Source: Mesostigma viride | Lineage: Eukaryota; Streptophyta; Mesostigmatophyceae; Mesostigmatales; Mesostigmataceae | DNA length: 58,834 bases | Assembly: GCA_009746045.1 (NCBI GenBank) | Contig: RPFO01000115.1 | Span: 1,599,234-1,658,067, forward strand | Reading direction: 5' to 3' | Shown: piece by piece, positions 10,807 to 36,478 of the stretch | Layout of the letters: each line of letters starts with the position of its first letter | Numbering within the stretch: position 1 is the stretch's first letter | The notes under the pieces: model-generated | What the model saw: the letters and a program-made list of their open reading frames with translations, nothing else | The model's database searches: none | Told to the model about the DNA's origin: nothing | Translations under genes and position numbers: made by a program

Positions 10807-12060
10807 AAATTTCGCAGATCACCTGCTCGCGGAGGGTCGATTTTGGCACAAACATGTCAGTGTATTAGCAATGGTGGTGCGAATCAAGCCAGGAAATTTT
10901 TGTGGACGATTTTGATTATAGTCTGGAGTTTATAATAAACGGAGTATTTGACATGGGAGCGCAGCTGGGCCGTGAATCATATTCTTGCCCGATTTCCATT
11001 GTCGACCATGTTTTAGGGACGTTCAGGCTGGGCAGCGAGCGCACCTTATAGGTCTTCACTTTCGGTATTTCTTGGACCTAGAACGCAGCACAAGCGTGCA
11101 TGGTTTATATCATTTTCGAACCGGTTGGCCAGCCAGCTTTGGTGCGCTCAGCTCTCAGAAAGCTAGTAGCTGCATGACCTCGCTGCGGATTTCAGCGACT
11201 TTTTTGCAAACAGCTGGAATGAATGAGGCGACGTAAGTAGCAGGTACGTGCCGGGGTGTCCTAGATCATGAGTGTAACTGGCAACGCTGTCGTGGTGTTT
11301 TGAGTCAGTAAGCTATATCAAGGAGTAAGCTATATGCCTATAAAAAGAGGGGACGCTCTCTGTGCACATAACTGTCACACATAGTTGGTTTACGTCATAC
11401 AGTTTTTTCCGTCTCTATCTTCGTCATCCGCGCTGCAGCTAAAACACACATGCGTAAGAGCAGTTCTACTCATGTGTTAGTTATAAACCATGCTGATCCT
11501 ATGGCCTGCAGTCGTTCAGGGTGTTCTCGGACAGTATATACAGTATGGTTTACGTGTTACATGCACCCTGAATTCGCTCACAAAGCGTTGCATGTTAATT
11601 GTTAGCACAACGTTGTTCTGTAACTTGATTTGGCTGCATTCATGTGTTAGTTGCAATGCAAATGCAATGTTTTTTCATCGCTGGGTGGTGGCCAGCATGT
11701 CCGTGATGTCAATTGAAAACCTAACTATAGTTAGGATTTTCTAGATAGCTTAGAGTTAGTATAGTTCGATCACGCGTCTTCCTCCACCCCATCCCTCATG
11801 GAATATGTGCTACATGACCTCCCCACGGAGGCATGTTATATAATTTAATTTTAATTTAATTTTAGTACATTACAAAGGGAATTAAAGAAAAAAGAAAAAG
11901 AAAGAAAGAAAAAAGAAAAGAAAATGGTCATGGTAATAATACGAACAATAATAAATACTAAAGACAAAGTAAAGAGTAATAAAAAAAACAAACAATTTAA
12001 ATGGAATAAAGGAAAGTTCATTGCTGGGATGTGGTAAGGCACAGGCGGACGTACGTTGCA
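10807..12060. other. Unassigned region with an F2 3' end and an A-rich tract
   Basis: No gene recognised. 11727-11870 matches the F2 3' end (GTTAGGATTTTCTAGATAGC, a CTCC...GGAG hairpin at 11819, then an AATTTAATTTTAATTT tail). 11875-12000 is A/G-rich simple sequence. Short ORFs at 10985 and 11490 have no support. Confidence 0.45.
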
Positions 12061-12067
12061 TGGAGTA

Positions 12068-12368
12068 CCGTAGTGGCTCTTATATATCAGTACGCCTAAT
12101 TATGTACGAATCGACCCCGTACAGGCCGAAAAAAAAACTCCTTCCGGCCTCGTACATCCCAAGATATCACCCTCAGATGCTACGATATACGTACGAGGGG
12201 CTTCCATATGTTGTCCCTAGGGTACTGCCTCCCAAATATACCTACGATATACCCTTATGATATACCTACGTACACTAAGAAAAAATCCCAAAACCCCCGT
12301 ACGCGTAACAAAAATCGCTAAAAGCCCTCGTACCATAATTAAGCGTACACATATAAGAGCCACTACGG
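12068..12368. mobile_element. 301-bp MITE with TA target duplication
   Basis: Flanked by TA (12066-12067 and 12369-12370). Ends CCGTAGTGGCTCTTATAT and ATATAAGAGCCACTACGG are inverted repeats, and the imperfect pairing continues for about 40 bp in total (TACGCCTAATTATG against CATAATTAAGCGTA). TA duplication suggests a Tc1/mariner (Stowaway-like) relative. Non-coding. Confidence 0.75.
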
Positions 12369-13359
12369 TATATGGGTCAGGAGTTCGATTTTGCAGCGCC
12401 CATGCATGGTGCCCGGTCATCTATGCATTCACAAGCCACGAGCCACGAGCCACGAGGTAGCCACGCATATGGCTGACGGCGGAGCTCATAACTTTCACGT
12501 AAGGGCACCAAATTCGGCTGTGTCGCTGTGGTGAATATCACAATCGCTTCGTCTTTCTGAGACGCACACGCTGATGTATAAATTTTTCCGAAGCTGTTAC
12601 GCAATTAATATCATGACGAGCAAATGCTCCTCTATACTACGCAACGGAGCCTGGTGGCTACGCTTAGCCCTGAAAATACATCTGCAGCTCCGGCTGTGCA
12701 CAGACTCGCCCTCAGGCCCGGAAGGCAATGCGCAGCGGTGACAAGTGCATGCTAGTCGAGCACTGGTGGGCGCCCAAGTCCCTCCGGACGGCCCGGACTT
12801 GCCTCGACTTCGGCATTGCCTGAGCCCAAGTGCAGTCGCACCGGCAAACCTAGCTGGTCCGAGCGCGAATTAATTTGACGTCGACAGCTACTAAGGTTAT
12901 TTTCCACCTTTGACGTCGACAGGCCCGGCCGCTATTTTCAACAGACCCCCATGCATCAACAAGAAGATACTGGAGCTCGTGTTTTATGGCCTAGCTATGG
13001 GTCGCAACTGGCACGCCTCGCTCCTGGCCCTGGGCCAGCAGCTTGAAGCCAACTCTCGCCTACTAAGCTCCGCAACGGAGTTGACGGCCGGTTTTCCCAC
13101 CGCAGACCTGATCGACCACCTGCGCCCGGCTGGTCCCGTCCTCGCCTTCAGCTCGCCGGTCTCTTCTCCATCCTTAAAAGCGCTCTGCCGACGACCTCTG
13201 GGTCCCCTCCCCCTTGTTTGAATCCACCTTCCTCGATCCACGTCACCTTCAGGAAGCCATCGCGCATGCAGCACGTGACCCCCCTCGTTGCAGATGTGCA
13301 TGGCAGGCTGCCGTGGGCCGCACGGTGGCTGCCGAGCTCCCCGCCATCTCCACCGCCAC

Positions 13360-13678
13360 GCTACAGCCCTGCTACGTCCTGGCTATGATCAGATTACTTG
13401 CCCACGCTCCTTGTTATGATATATATGAAGTGAGACTACTGTGCTAGGGGTCGCATTGCAGTGATTGCACCCACAGAACTTGCCGGATCGTCTATCGTGT
13501 CCGATTGGCGATTGCTGCTGTGGCATGCCTCTTGCATGAAGGAGAAAGAGGGTCTCTGCCCTAAGTGCCCTTTCTTCCTGTTGTGCACACACGGGGATTA
13601 CAAGCACTCTCGTGCTCCGTGACTCCAACGGGAGCACGATCGAGTTTATATAGTTTAATTAATTTATTTATTTCCATG
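13360..13678 (+). mobile_element. 5'-truncated O1 3'-end insertion
   Basis: Flanked by the 9-bp direct repeat CACCGCCAC (13351-13359 and 13679-13687). The inserted sequence matches the 3' UTR of element D in sense orientation (GATTACTTGCCCACGCTCCT segment) and ends with the hairpin GTGCTCC...GGAGCAC and a TTTAATTAATTTATTTATTT tail. Truncation at the 5' side, a simple tail and a target duplication are the signature of target-primed reverse transcription. Confidence 0.7.
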
Positions 13679-13972
13679 CACCGCCACCTCAGTCCACCGT
13701 CCTCGCCTCCACCGGCCTCCACCCCCCCCACCATGCACCTCCAGGATCCACCGGCGCCATCACCGCCCATGCAGCTCGGTGACATCGACAAGCTCCTCCA
13801 GGACAACGCCATTGATCGCCATCGAGTGCCCGCAAAACACCTGCGCAGGCCTCACCGCCCAGGCCGGGCGGTGAAGGACATTGCCGCCAAGCCTGCATGT
13901 CAGCCCCTGATGGCCCTGTAGGCGATGATCAGGCTCCTCGATCCCCACCAGACCTGCATGGGCGGACATGAT

Positions 13973-14465
13973 GGCCGGGCCCACTTCAAATGTTCCGAAA
14001 AGTGTGACACTTTTGGTCGTTTTTTTGACTTTTTCGACGATCGTCACTCTGCAGAGTGATTCGTCGTGCGAAATTGTGCAAAATTGTGCGAAATTTGCTG
14101 AAATCGTGTGAAATTTGCTGAAATCGTGCGAATTTGTGCGAAATTTGCTGAAATTGTGCGAAATTTCATGTGAAAAATGTCGACGGTAAAAAATTTTGAT
14201 GTGCACAACGTGTGTGAATTCATGCGAAATTTTGTCAAACGTCACTCCCCAAAACGACCCTTGGTTGAAATCCATGCGAAATTGTGCGAAATCATGCAAA
14301 ATTGTGCGAAATCGTGCGAAATCGTGCGAAAATGTGTGAAAATTTTGCGAAAATCACGCGAAAATCACGCGAACTCGTGCGAAATTTTATTTTTTTTTTG
14401 CGAAAATAGCGAAAAAGTGTCACACACTTGGCTTGGACGGCGGAACATTTGAAGTGGGCCCGGCC
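13973..14465. mobile_element. 493-bp MITE with 25-bp terminal inverted repeats
   Basis: Perfect inverted ends begin GGCCGGGCCCACTTCAAATG, 25 bp long, with TGAT on both sides (13969-13972, 14466-14469). Removing it restores GGACATGATACTGAAGCAGC, the expected O1 coding context. The interior is a minisatellite of about 10-11 bp (variants of TGTGCGAAAT and TTGCTGAAAT). Confidence 0.8.
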
Positions 14466-14570
14466 TGATACTGAAGCAGCACACCACCTCCATCCGGCCT
14501 CCACCGGCACCGCCATCGCGGCATCATGTGCACTGACTAGATGAATAAAATAGACTAGTCAGTCACCCGC

Positions 14571-15835
14571 TGGCTCCGCCCAACCCTACTCAGGTGGCAG
14601 TCCGGCGAGCAGCCAGTTGACCCTCCTTTTCAGTTGTCGGCTATCCAAGCAATTAGCACTAAGCAACATCCGTAGTGCTTGAAGTGATCCCCCGTGTTAG
14701 TGCATCCCACCGACCCAGCCCCCGCCTAACAGGCGGGGGGACGGGCCGCCGTCTGGTTGCCCGGCCCACGGCCCTACTTACCGCACCGACCGCTGGCGGC
14801 AGGGCGGGCTTTGCCGCACGGCCCGGCCCCAGCTCGCTCCGCGCCCCCCGCACACGGCGGCCCGCCCCGCGAAGTCAGTCAGTGCCGACGCACCCGTACG
14901 GCGTACTACTACTAGTGATATGAGGCGCGCACGCGGCCATGGTCAACCGGACCCTCGCCGGCCGTCTCCCGCCGCCCGCTCACTGCCGGTAGTGAATTGT
15001 GCCGGTCATGGCCCGCCGGGTACCGTGCGCCACGCGTTTGCCCGCTGTGCCGCGCCCACTATCCCGCTGTCATCCCGCCGGCTCATCCCGCTGTCAGTCC
15101 GCCCGCCCCCCGGCGCCCCCCGGCCGGCCCCCGGCCCGGCCGCGGCGACCATAGTCTGTGTTTGTTTGATCAAACAATGACCGGACTGTTGAACTAGCTG
15201 CGCAGTTCAGTCGGTTAATAATTCTTTGTTTCAGTGTTTTGTATAACTGACCTATAGCCGTCGGTCTGCAAGAGTGAGAGCTGCTCAATGATCATCATGA
15301 TGCGGTTACCGCCAGTGATAAATGAAGCACATTCGTCAGCCAACTAAGATGACATATTTCTTTGTTTTTTTACCGCAAAAGAAGCGCTTTTGGCAGTCAA
15401 AGAATACTTATCTACACTTCTTTTGTTTGTTTAAGGTTGCTAGAAAACCATGACCGACATGATGCATTGAACCTGGGACTACTACACCGCTCGGGAATCA
15501 TAATTAATTCATTTGAAAATCTTTTCTTTTACTGATTTAGTTTATCCGGCGTTCCGTCACTGAGTTCATTGCAGGTGGTCGGTCGAGGCCCAGCCTCACT
15601 CATAATGATGATTTTAGTAAAACTGACAATATTGCGGGGGGTAGTGTATCGGCGTTCGGCATGCGTGTTCTGAAAGACCTTACTGTAGTAATCCATGATG
15701 AAGATTCATCCCCATGACTACCTAGTGCCCATCACTATCTGATCGGATGTCTATCTGTTTATTTATTGATCTATCTGATCTAGTGCCCATCACTATATGA
15801 TCGGAGTTACGTGCTCCTTCGCTGCGCTCTGGAGA
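14571..15835. other. Unassigned region with a GC-rich island
   Basis: 14700-15160 is very GC-rich, unlike its flanks, and carries short ORFs on both strands without recognisable domains. 15715-15810 contains a tandem duplication (CTAGTGCCCATCACTAT). No gene supported. Confidence 0.4.
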
Positions 15836-16160
15836 GGAATCGTAACGTGCTCCTTCGCTGCGACGGAGCCGATGTTGTTGCCCACGCCGCACACGGGCAG
15901 CAGGAAACGGTCCTCCGGAGGGCGGAGAGCAGGCCGCTGAAGTCGCTGGTCGCTTCGCTTTGCTCGCTTGGCGCTTTGCGGATTGGCCCGGCAGCCAAAT
16001 ACTCCTTGGTGATTGGAGGCATACTTGCGGAGCTCCCAATACTCCAGGTCACACGGCTAAATTATCTAATCTCTGCTGCCCAGTGCCCATGTGCGGCGTG
16101 GGCAACAACAACAACAAGTTCAAGAACAACGGCTATATTTCCGGTGAAATGGGTGTTAGT
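15836..16160. repeat. CAA-flanked inverted motif pair (first copy)
   Basis: TGTTGTTGCCCACGCCGCAC (about 15873) and GTGCGGCGTGGGCAACAACA (about 16091) are inverted copies bordering about 200 bp. The same motif pair recurs at 19488-19530 and 19735-19785. Probably a small foldback element; termini not defined. Confidence 0.4.
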
Positions 16161-16181
16161 TTATTTCCATATAACAGTTAA

Positions 16182-17918
16182 CCCGTGTTTTTTTACAACG
16201 CGATACATCGCGTTGTAGGGTTAGAACGCGATGTATCGCGTTGTAATCTGACACGTGGCAAACCTATTAAACATGCGATTTTTGGTCTGAAACTTTCAAG
16301 ATAGGTCAGAAACATCTCATAGAATTCAAGAAAAAATCCTGGTATTTTTGGTATTTTTTTTGTGACAGCTGCAAACAAATATGTACCACTGAAATCAGGC
16401 ATTTTCGCGGGACGAAGGTGAAGACGACGGCGATGGCGGCAGGTAGATCTCGCCAGTTTTCGCGCGAATTTCAGTGGCTGTTGGGTGGCACGACCATGAT
16501 GATGCGTTCAAAGGTTGATAATTAGGTTTCTACGAGTTTGTTGAGGTACTGGGGCAAAGGAAACGTAGTTTTTTCCAGTTTCTCACCCAACTTTCATGCG
16601 GAAACCCTGGAAACCGGCATACATATTATTACGTCAAGACTCGGGTCTGCTGCGGCACCATGCTTGGTATTTCCATGGTGTTTCGACTTCTTAACACATG
16701 TTTATTCATTCCGAACGTCCGGACTCTCGGCTAAACCGAGAATTGTGCAGACTTTTATTGGGTAGCGCCGGGCATGATGGTGCCTGCAAATAGCGTAAGG
16801 CGTGACCGTGGCTATTGCTACGGTATGCTGTATTTTCCTGGAAATGGCCTCTGCCACCGGCTCAATAGTGCTTGCAGGCGTAAGTATATCGTGTTTCTAC
16901 CTAGTTTCTGCCAGTTTTCCACTTATTTCTACCGACCTCTGCCCAGCCTCTCTAAGACCGCCATCCTACTCGACGTTGCTTGCATGTCAGCCATAGCAGG
17001 TTGCAGTTGTGCAGTATTTAGGTGCTGTATACGTCGTCAAGCCGTGCATATATCGTGAGGATTGGATGTTGATGGTTTATACTGCGTTGATTGTGCAAGA
17101 AGACCAGCTAGGTGCCCATAATCATGGTGTATAATCATGTGTTGTTAGCATCTTGCCACCATTTGCTAGCATGCATTCCAGCGTCATCTTTGCCTGCATG
17201 TAAGCTCATGGATCACTCAACCTATCCAAGCCTTGCATTACACGTGCCTCTTTCTTTCAGTATTGCACGCGTTATGGAATGAAAACCCAGCACCTCCGTT
17301 CCCACGAGGCATGTGCTCAACACGTTGTGAGAGTGGATGATGCTTTGGCTATGGCTGCCTGATTCAGTCATATTAGGTCATCCAGTCATGATGTTTGATG
17401 CATGTTTGATGCTGTATAACTTATACAACACCTATTTTCAACGTTTTGACCCTCCAAGCTCACTATGGCCCCGTTTATGGGGCTCATGTCGTTGCGTCAT
17501 GTTGTGAAGGGCTCTCATTTTTCCCACTGCGTTGTACTGCGTTGTAATTGTGATGCTAATGAAAAATAGCTCCAGTGGCCCAATGGGCCTGAGTTTTGTT
17601 TCACAGAGCCTGCATATGTTGCCCATAGCTCGTGCAAGAAGCCAGATTTTTTTCATGAACCATTTGTGAATAAGCACATGACTTGTGACCTAGGGTCAAG
17701 AAATCGCGGTCATGGTCAGACCCCCCTGTATTCAAACCAGTGTATCTCTCTAATGAATTAGCATTTTGTAGGTCTGAGTATCTCAAAAAATCCTTTGATT
17801 TATGGGCTTTCAGGAAAGTATATACATGACCATGAAAAAAAATTTTCCTTAGGTGCTATACGCGTTCTAAAAAAAGCTTACAACGCGATATATCGCGTTC
17901 TAATTAAAAAAACACGGG
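16182..17918. mobile_element. TTAA-flanked DNA transposon P1 (piggyBac-like, non-autonomous)
   Basis: TTAA lies at 16178-16181 and 17919-17922. Terminal inverted repeats are CCCGTGTTTTTTTA and TAAAAAAACACGGG-type. Just inside are palindromes (ACAACGCGATACATCGCGTT at the left, ACAACGCGATATATCGCGTT at the right). TTAA duplication with CCC-starting ends is characteristic of piggyBac. A second copy, P2 (36715-42794), has the same ends. Only short ORFs are present and no DDD transposase is recognised. Confidence 0.75.
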
Positions 17919-17922
17919 TTAA

Positions 17923-20778
17923 GGTGACCCAGGTATGCCAGAAATAGCCTGAAATGCCTAGTTGTGCCTAAATTGGGTTGCCCGCATTAATACTGTAAGG
18001 CGCGCCCTGCGACCAAGGTAGCCATTGTACTGTAGATATATCGTCATCCGGCATACGTGTAAAGACCTGGTTCATGCCCATGAGTGCATGGAAGACTTCC
18101 AGTGGGCTGGGGGTGTCATTGTTAGGGCCCGGGTCCCATACTTTGTGTTGTTCCGTCCGTCGCCAGGAGCCAGTAACGACGCATAGCCAGGTTCCAAGAT
18201 GAGATAAACCGGCGGACCACGGCACCTCTCGTGTACGCGGCACGTGTAGCTTGTCTCACTAGACCCGAGTGGGACCAGCGCTATAGTGGTCACGAGGGCC
18301 GACTTGTAGTCACGAGGGCCGCATGGCCCGAGTGGCTACAAGTCGTCCCGAGTGGCCACTGGCCACTAGAGCGCTGCGTCCCACGAGTGTCCAGTGAGAC
18401 AAGCAGCTTGTCCACAAGTGGGACAAGTGCGGAACTTGTACCACTGCAGTGGGACAAGTACGAACTGGTAGATTTGTCCCGAGATTTGGTCAGAATTGGT
18501 CCAAAGCAATGAATTTTTCATTTCTCGGACCATCGTGTCCGTAGATGGACATGAAATAAAGACGTTACGGAATCTACACCCTACACGTGCCCCGACTGCG
18601 TCGGGGGTTCAGTTTCCAGGGAGGCGGGGTAGTTGCTTTTGAACCAGATTGCAGTACCTACCTGTTGTTTGTCCGCGTGAAAAGTTCAGTTGAACAGTAA
18701 CCGCCTCGCGGAAATAAAAAAGGGAGAATCCAAGTTCCGGAGCAGTCCGGAGCCATGATTGAATCTTCAGGCCTTGTTCAGGCTGCCATTTTAGTAGAGA
18801 TTGTCTCCCGGAACCAGAGTGGGCCAGACAATACAGATTCCGATCTAGAAAGTGTCCAGGCCCGGAAAAGAAGCAGGCTGCCGGCAGAATATTCTTGTTG
18901 ACCAGTTCCAGGCTGACAAGTCCAGTGCGCGCCGTCATGGCGCCTTGTTGTAACTGCCGCGGTTTCTTGGGCACCCCTCCACAACGGTTCAGCGCGCCCG
19001 TAGTCTGCCGCGGCTTCTTGGGGCGGTTTCTAGGGGGGCCACCTCCCGACCCGCCACCCCCGCCCTTCCACCAACGATTTTCGCCGCTGGTTTAATTCAT
19101 CCGGACGACAGACCTCTCGTTCTGGGTTTCCGCTCATCCAGTTTAACCGTCCGATGATTGATCTACGGCCACGCATACGACCGCGCCAGGGCGCCACCTT
19201 TTCCATAGTTTCCCCAAAACCACCAACATTTCAAAAGTGTCATACTTTTATTTCAAACCCAAGATCCGACAGTTCAGAATGGCGGGCCGAATATCTGACG
19301 GTCAAATCTGCGAGTGGTACCAGGCAAAAAGGAATCACAGTGATCGCAGGGAATTTGGCTGTGCACTTGTCCCACGCCGTGGACAAGTAACGTGAATACG
19401 GTCTCGTTGCGAACTTGCCATATGGTGTGAAGCATCGTCGTGCGCAACGGCTATATTAAAGTCATAAGCTGAACCCTGACTGAACTGGCTTTGTTGTTGT
19501 TGTTGTTGTGTCCCACCCCGCACATGAGCAGCAGAGAATCTTTAGGGAATCTAAACTCAACTGTACTGCTCTGAACTCTCCCCTGACTCCGTAGTCCGTG
19601 TGCCACCAGCCTAGCAACACCGGATGATAGGTACACCGGATGATGAAACCGTCCATGTCCCCGCTAAATATCTTTGTTTCTTGTACGTTTGTGATGGCAT
19701 GCTGTTCAGTATCTTGGCCCTCGGCCGTTTCCAAATCTCTGCTGCCCATGTGCGGCGTGGGCAACGACAACAACAACAACAGGTACACCGGCGCGGGAAT
19801 ATACAACTCAACTCGACTAAACTTTTTCCGGTGAAATAGGCAGCCTAGCAACATGTCCGGAGGCCACCTTCATTAAGGATTCGCTGATACTCATTTCCCC
19901 TTTCACCTCTCTGGTCCATAATTGGATAATAAATGTGCCCAACGGTAAAAGGCGAAAAGGACACCCGTCGATCACGAGTTATCCACTGAAATGTGCGGAA
20001 AGTTACGGTGTACGGCCACCTGAAAAGACCGGAAAACTACGGACATCCGCCACAGGTTGCCCGATGGTTTTAATATAGTTGGATATACCCATTTCCCCGA
20101 AATATCTGAGGCTATCTGAGACCTTTTTGTGCCTTTTGCATGTTATCCGTACCTTGCCGTAACTCCGAGAGCGTCGGCCGGCCCTTGCTGCTTCGCACCA
20201 GCTTTTCGCTTGCAAAACAAAAGAACCAGGCCGCGAGCGTTGGCTCGGATATTAGAGAAAGTGGCCATGTCAGTTTTTCGCGATAAATTCTCCGCTGTGT
20301 TTGGCTTCCATTTTGGAGGGGCGCCATCAACCCCCACATGTAGTTTTAAAGCTACTGTAGTTGTATTTCAATGAGTTTCGCCGAATATCACGGCCTTGTG
20401 CCGTTGCATGTGCAGCGTGCCATAGACACCAGTAATGTATCATCGCAGTGTCAGACATCTAGTTTTTGGTCATGGGTAAAGAGTGAAATGAGCGTCAAGA
20501 ACTGTTTGTCACTGCAAGAGCCACGTTTGCTGTTTGAAGTGGTTCTTTAGCACGGCCGTATGGAGCTTCACAGCTGCAGGACGAGCGCAATAATTGCAAA
20601 GCAGGGCCAAGGCTCCGACGAGGTGGGCAGCAAATTTGGGAAGCAAGTTTTCGTAATTTACTGCCCAAGGTTTTCTACCCGTTGATAAAGTTAATGACCC
20701 ACGCGACGAGATACAAGGAAGGCTAACCGACTTGCATTGCTTGTATTCTGGCAAATTGTGCAGGCCTTTTCCTCCATC
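17923..20778. other. Intergenic region upstream of the kinase/receiver gene
   Basis: No gene recognised. Contains a 156-bp foldback (18249-18404), several inverted GGGACAAG/CTTGTCCC motifs, a second CAA-flanked motif pair (19488-19785) and unassigned sequence. The promoter of the downstream gene should lie near 20.2-20.75 kb but no TATA-like box is convincing. Confidence 0.4.
18249..18404. repeat. 156-bp imperfect foldback
   Basis: The left arm from GCTTGTCTCACT pairs with the right arm ending AGTGAGACAAGC, centred at about 18326. Arms of about 78 bp match at roughly 80 percent. Three of the internal mismatches are the same symmetric CGAG/CGAG motif (tandem G.A opposed to A.G). Confidence 0.8.
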
Positions 20779-34014
<13,236 letters not shown>

Positions 34015-35565
34015 GCAAGCGAGAAGCAAGGCACCATGTGGTCACGTGGGAGCACAGGAGGTCGTCATGTGAGCCCATATGACCACATGAAGGCATCATG
34101 AAGTCCCATGAAGCCTGAAGGCGTTACGTGGGCGCACGAACGTGTGTGGACACCTGACGCCCGCGTGCCAAGCCCCTTTTATGGGCCTATGTATTTTATG
34201 CGCCTGTGTGGGCATATGCACGAAGCCAATGGATGAAGTGCACGGCTCGCACGCATGCCACAGGTGTTGACAGGCGCCCCATGAGGGGGCGTGACGGATG
34301 CGAGTGGACGCGGGCATCGCATCCACCGGCTCCTCCCGGGTGCTGCTGTGGTGTCTGTGAGGAGAGGACGGTACATGCGGCTATTGCACATGTCGACAGG
34401 GTCGTGCGCCCTTGCATTCCTTCCCAATGCATACTGGAGCCAGGGGGGTCTAGTGGGTGGGAAAGCATGCGACGATGTGGAAGGTCCGATGCGGGGTGAT
34501 AAGGATTGCAGTGATGGCTGCATGCGCGGCTGATGGCCGCGTGAGGAGCACCGAGGTGGGCTGGCCTGCTGCCATGGTTTATATTAGGGTAAGGGTGCTT
34601 TCTGAGTGTGTCATGGGGGGCCTTGCCCCCTTCACATTGTGTGATTTATCTTGGAGACCGTTCCGTGACTGCTGGCTCTTTTTTTACCACAGCATGCCAA
34701 GTATCAGTGTTTGTGTGGAGGCTCTATCGGATGCTTATGTATGGCGAACTTAGATCTGGGTTGCTGTATACCCGATCTGTTGCAGCGCAACCATGTTATC
34801 CATCAGTTGCTGCATCATTTCAGCAAAATGTGCTGCAAAGGCACTGTTCGGATTTTATGGTTCAGGGCTCATATGCCGGATCCTTCCTACAGGGTTTCGC
34901 ATACGAGCTCGATAGTGGCTGGTACCTTGACAGCTCAGTTTGCTGTGTGCAGTCTTTTGTGGGTTTTAGTGAGAGCCTAGGGCAGATACCTGAGACTTGT
35001 TCTTCTGTTGGGCCACACATCATCTTTGCGTTAGGGAGCATGTTAGGTGTCAATTTAGACATTCCGACACTCAATGCATTCTTAGGCGACTAGGAATGCC
35101 ATCTGCATGTGTTGTGAACCTTGGGATCTGGTTGCCCCAATTTTTTAGACATGGGGATCAACCTGGCAGAGATAAAAACTTCCTGGCTGTGCATCAGGGC
35201 AAAGCATCCTCCTGCATTGCATTGACCTGCACATGTGCAAACACGCTGAGCATGTCCAACCCTGGGGGCGAATGTGGGTGCATGTTTATCTTACATTATT
35301 TATTTTACCACAATGTACACTAGGTTATCATGCCCAGGCTTAGGTACATGAACACAATGCAGTGCTCAGGCGCAAGGTACTGCGTGGCAAGATTAATGCA
35401 AAATGGCCTAATTCATTAGTTTGATTTTTGGAGTGAGTATCGTTAACTTGAAAGGATTTGGTTGGATCACATGCTTTTCATTAATTGCTGTGTTCTTGAA
35501 TGTATCTATGAGACAACCAGCTCAGGCCGGCCAGAAATCTGGAAAATCCGGACCAAGGTATCTTA
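34015..35565 (+). other. 3' flank of the kinase/receiver gene
   Basis: 1.5 kb without a recognisable gene or repeat family. ORFs of up to 161 codons (34608-35093) lack domains and codon bias like the exons. No poly(A) signal stands out. Confidence 0.5.
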
Positions 35566-35930
35566 AATTAAATTAAAAATTAAAATATAACATGACTCCG
35601 TTGGGAGAACATGCAGCACGTATTCCCTTGCTTGATGGATGCATGGAGGTGAGCGAAGCCACGAAGCCGAACTATAAGCTATAACTCTACGCTAATCTAG
35701 ATAATCCTAACTACTCTACTCTGAAGCAAAGCGCCCCTTCCTCCTGGGCGGGGAGCTAGCTTGCCCACAGGGGCTGGCGTGTGGGCCTGGACAAGTACAT
35801 TGGTCTGCCACCTCTTCTTGTTCTGCATTGCAGTTCAAGCATGACTGACAGAGAGAGGTAGGAAATGCGGTGTTCAAACTGGGCTGGGACCACGAGGTCA
35901 GTCAGCAGCTGCTGTGTATTAATTAAGTAA
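35566..35930 (-). repeat. F2 3' end with (TTTAA)-like tail
   Basis: Minus-strand match to 3120-3420: CCCAGCCCAGTTTGAACACC, then GGCCCACACGCCAGCCCCTG, a CTCCCAACGGAG hairpin at about 35600 and the AATTTAATTT tail. Decayed coding remnant only. Confidence 0.55.
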
Positions 35931-35970
35931 GTAATTACATATTTGCCCTAATTTCGACCCTAGCTCTTGT

Positions 35971-36471
35971 ATTCTGATTTGGCACGCCGCAAAGGTGAAA
36001 ACCATTTGCGTTTAGTGCCGGTCCGCGGAAAACGCGATCTGCAAATGAATCCAGGCCGGAATCGAACTGGGGACCTCTCGCACCAACTTTTGCTGACTAT
36101 AGGACGGATGTCTCTGGATCCTAGGGCATCGCCAACTGACACCTACAGTCATCCGCAAAAGTTCTCCTTTGCGGGGAGTGATGCAAGCAGCTGTCGGATT
36201 TGGTACTAGATAAATCATTAGAGATCTGTGTGTGTAGGAGTACTACACACGTGTCCACTCGAGACTTGTTCAGTCTCGAAACGTGAGACGGGCTGAACAT
36301 GGCTGGAACCTTCTTGAGAAGGGGGCGTAGCCGGTACTATCGAGATCAGCCAAGCGTATATTCTGATTTGGCACGCCGCAAAGGTGAAAACCATTTGCGT
36401 TTAGTGCCGGTCCGCGGAAAACGCGATCTGCAAATGAATCCAGGCCGGAATCGAACTGGGGACCTCTCGCA
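35971..36471 (-). mobile_element. Two SINE copies (S2, S3) and spacer inserted in an O1 3' UTR
   Basis: S2 (35971-36109) and S3 (36360-36471) are minus-strand copies of S1 with the B box AGTTCGATTCC. S2 also keeps a longer 5' part with an A-box-like TAGTCAGCAAAAGTTGG. The outer boundaries share AGCTCTTGTA (about 35961-35970 and 36479-36488), splitting the O1 sequence CCTAGCTCTTGTATAGCC. So the pair and its 250-bp spacer behave as one insertion. Confidence 0.6.
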
Positions 36472-36478
36472 CTCTCGA

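Larger units (their letters stand above)
12612..14570 (+). pseudogene. O1 copy F: ORF1-like gene split by two insertions
   Basis: Starts ATGACGAGC (12612) like copy A, preceded by a TATAAATTTTTCC box near 12574. 12960-13200 can be read as a diverged version of the O1 helical region (KILELVFYGLAMGRNWHASL). 13230-13350 and 13680-13970 match the coiled-coil part, and the frame resumes at 14470 after the MITE. Two insertions interrupt it: an O1 3'-end copy (13360-13678) and a MITE (13973-14465). Frame breaks are numerous. Confidence 0.6.

Noticed and set aside
14675-15180. GC-rich island as rDNA or organelle insert
   Set aside because: No recognisable rRNA, tRNA or organelle gene motif could be read in it.
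34608-35093. 161-codon ORF downstream of the kinase/receiver gene
   Set aside because: AT-richer and hydrophobic without motif or homologous copy; chance ORF likely.
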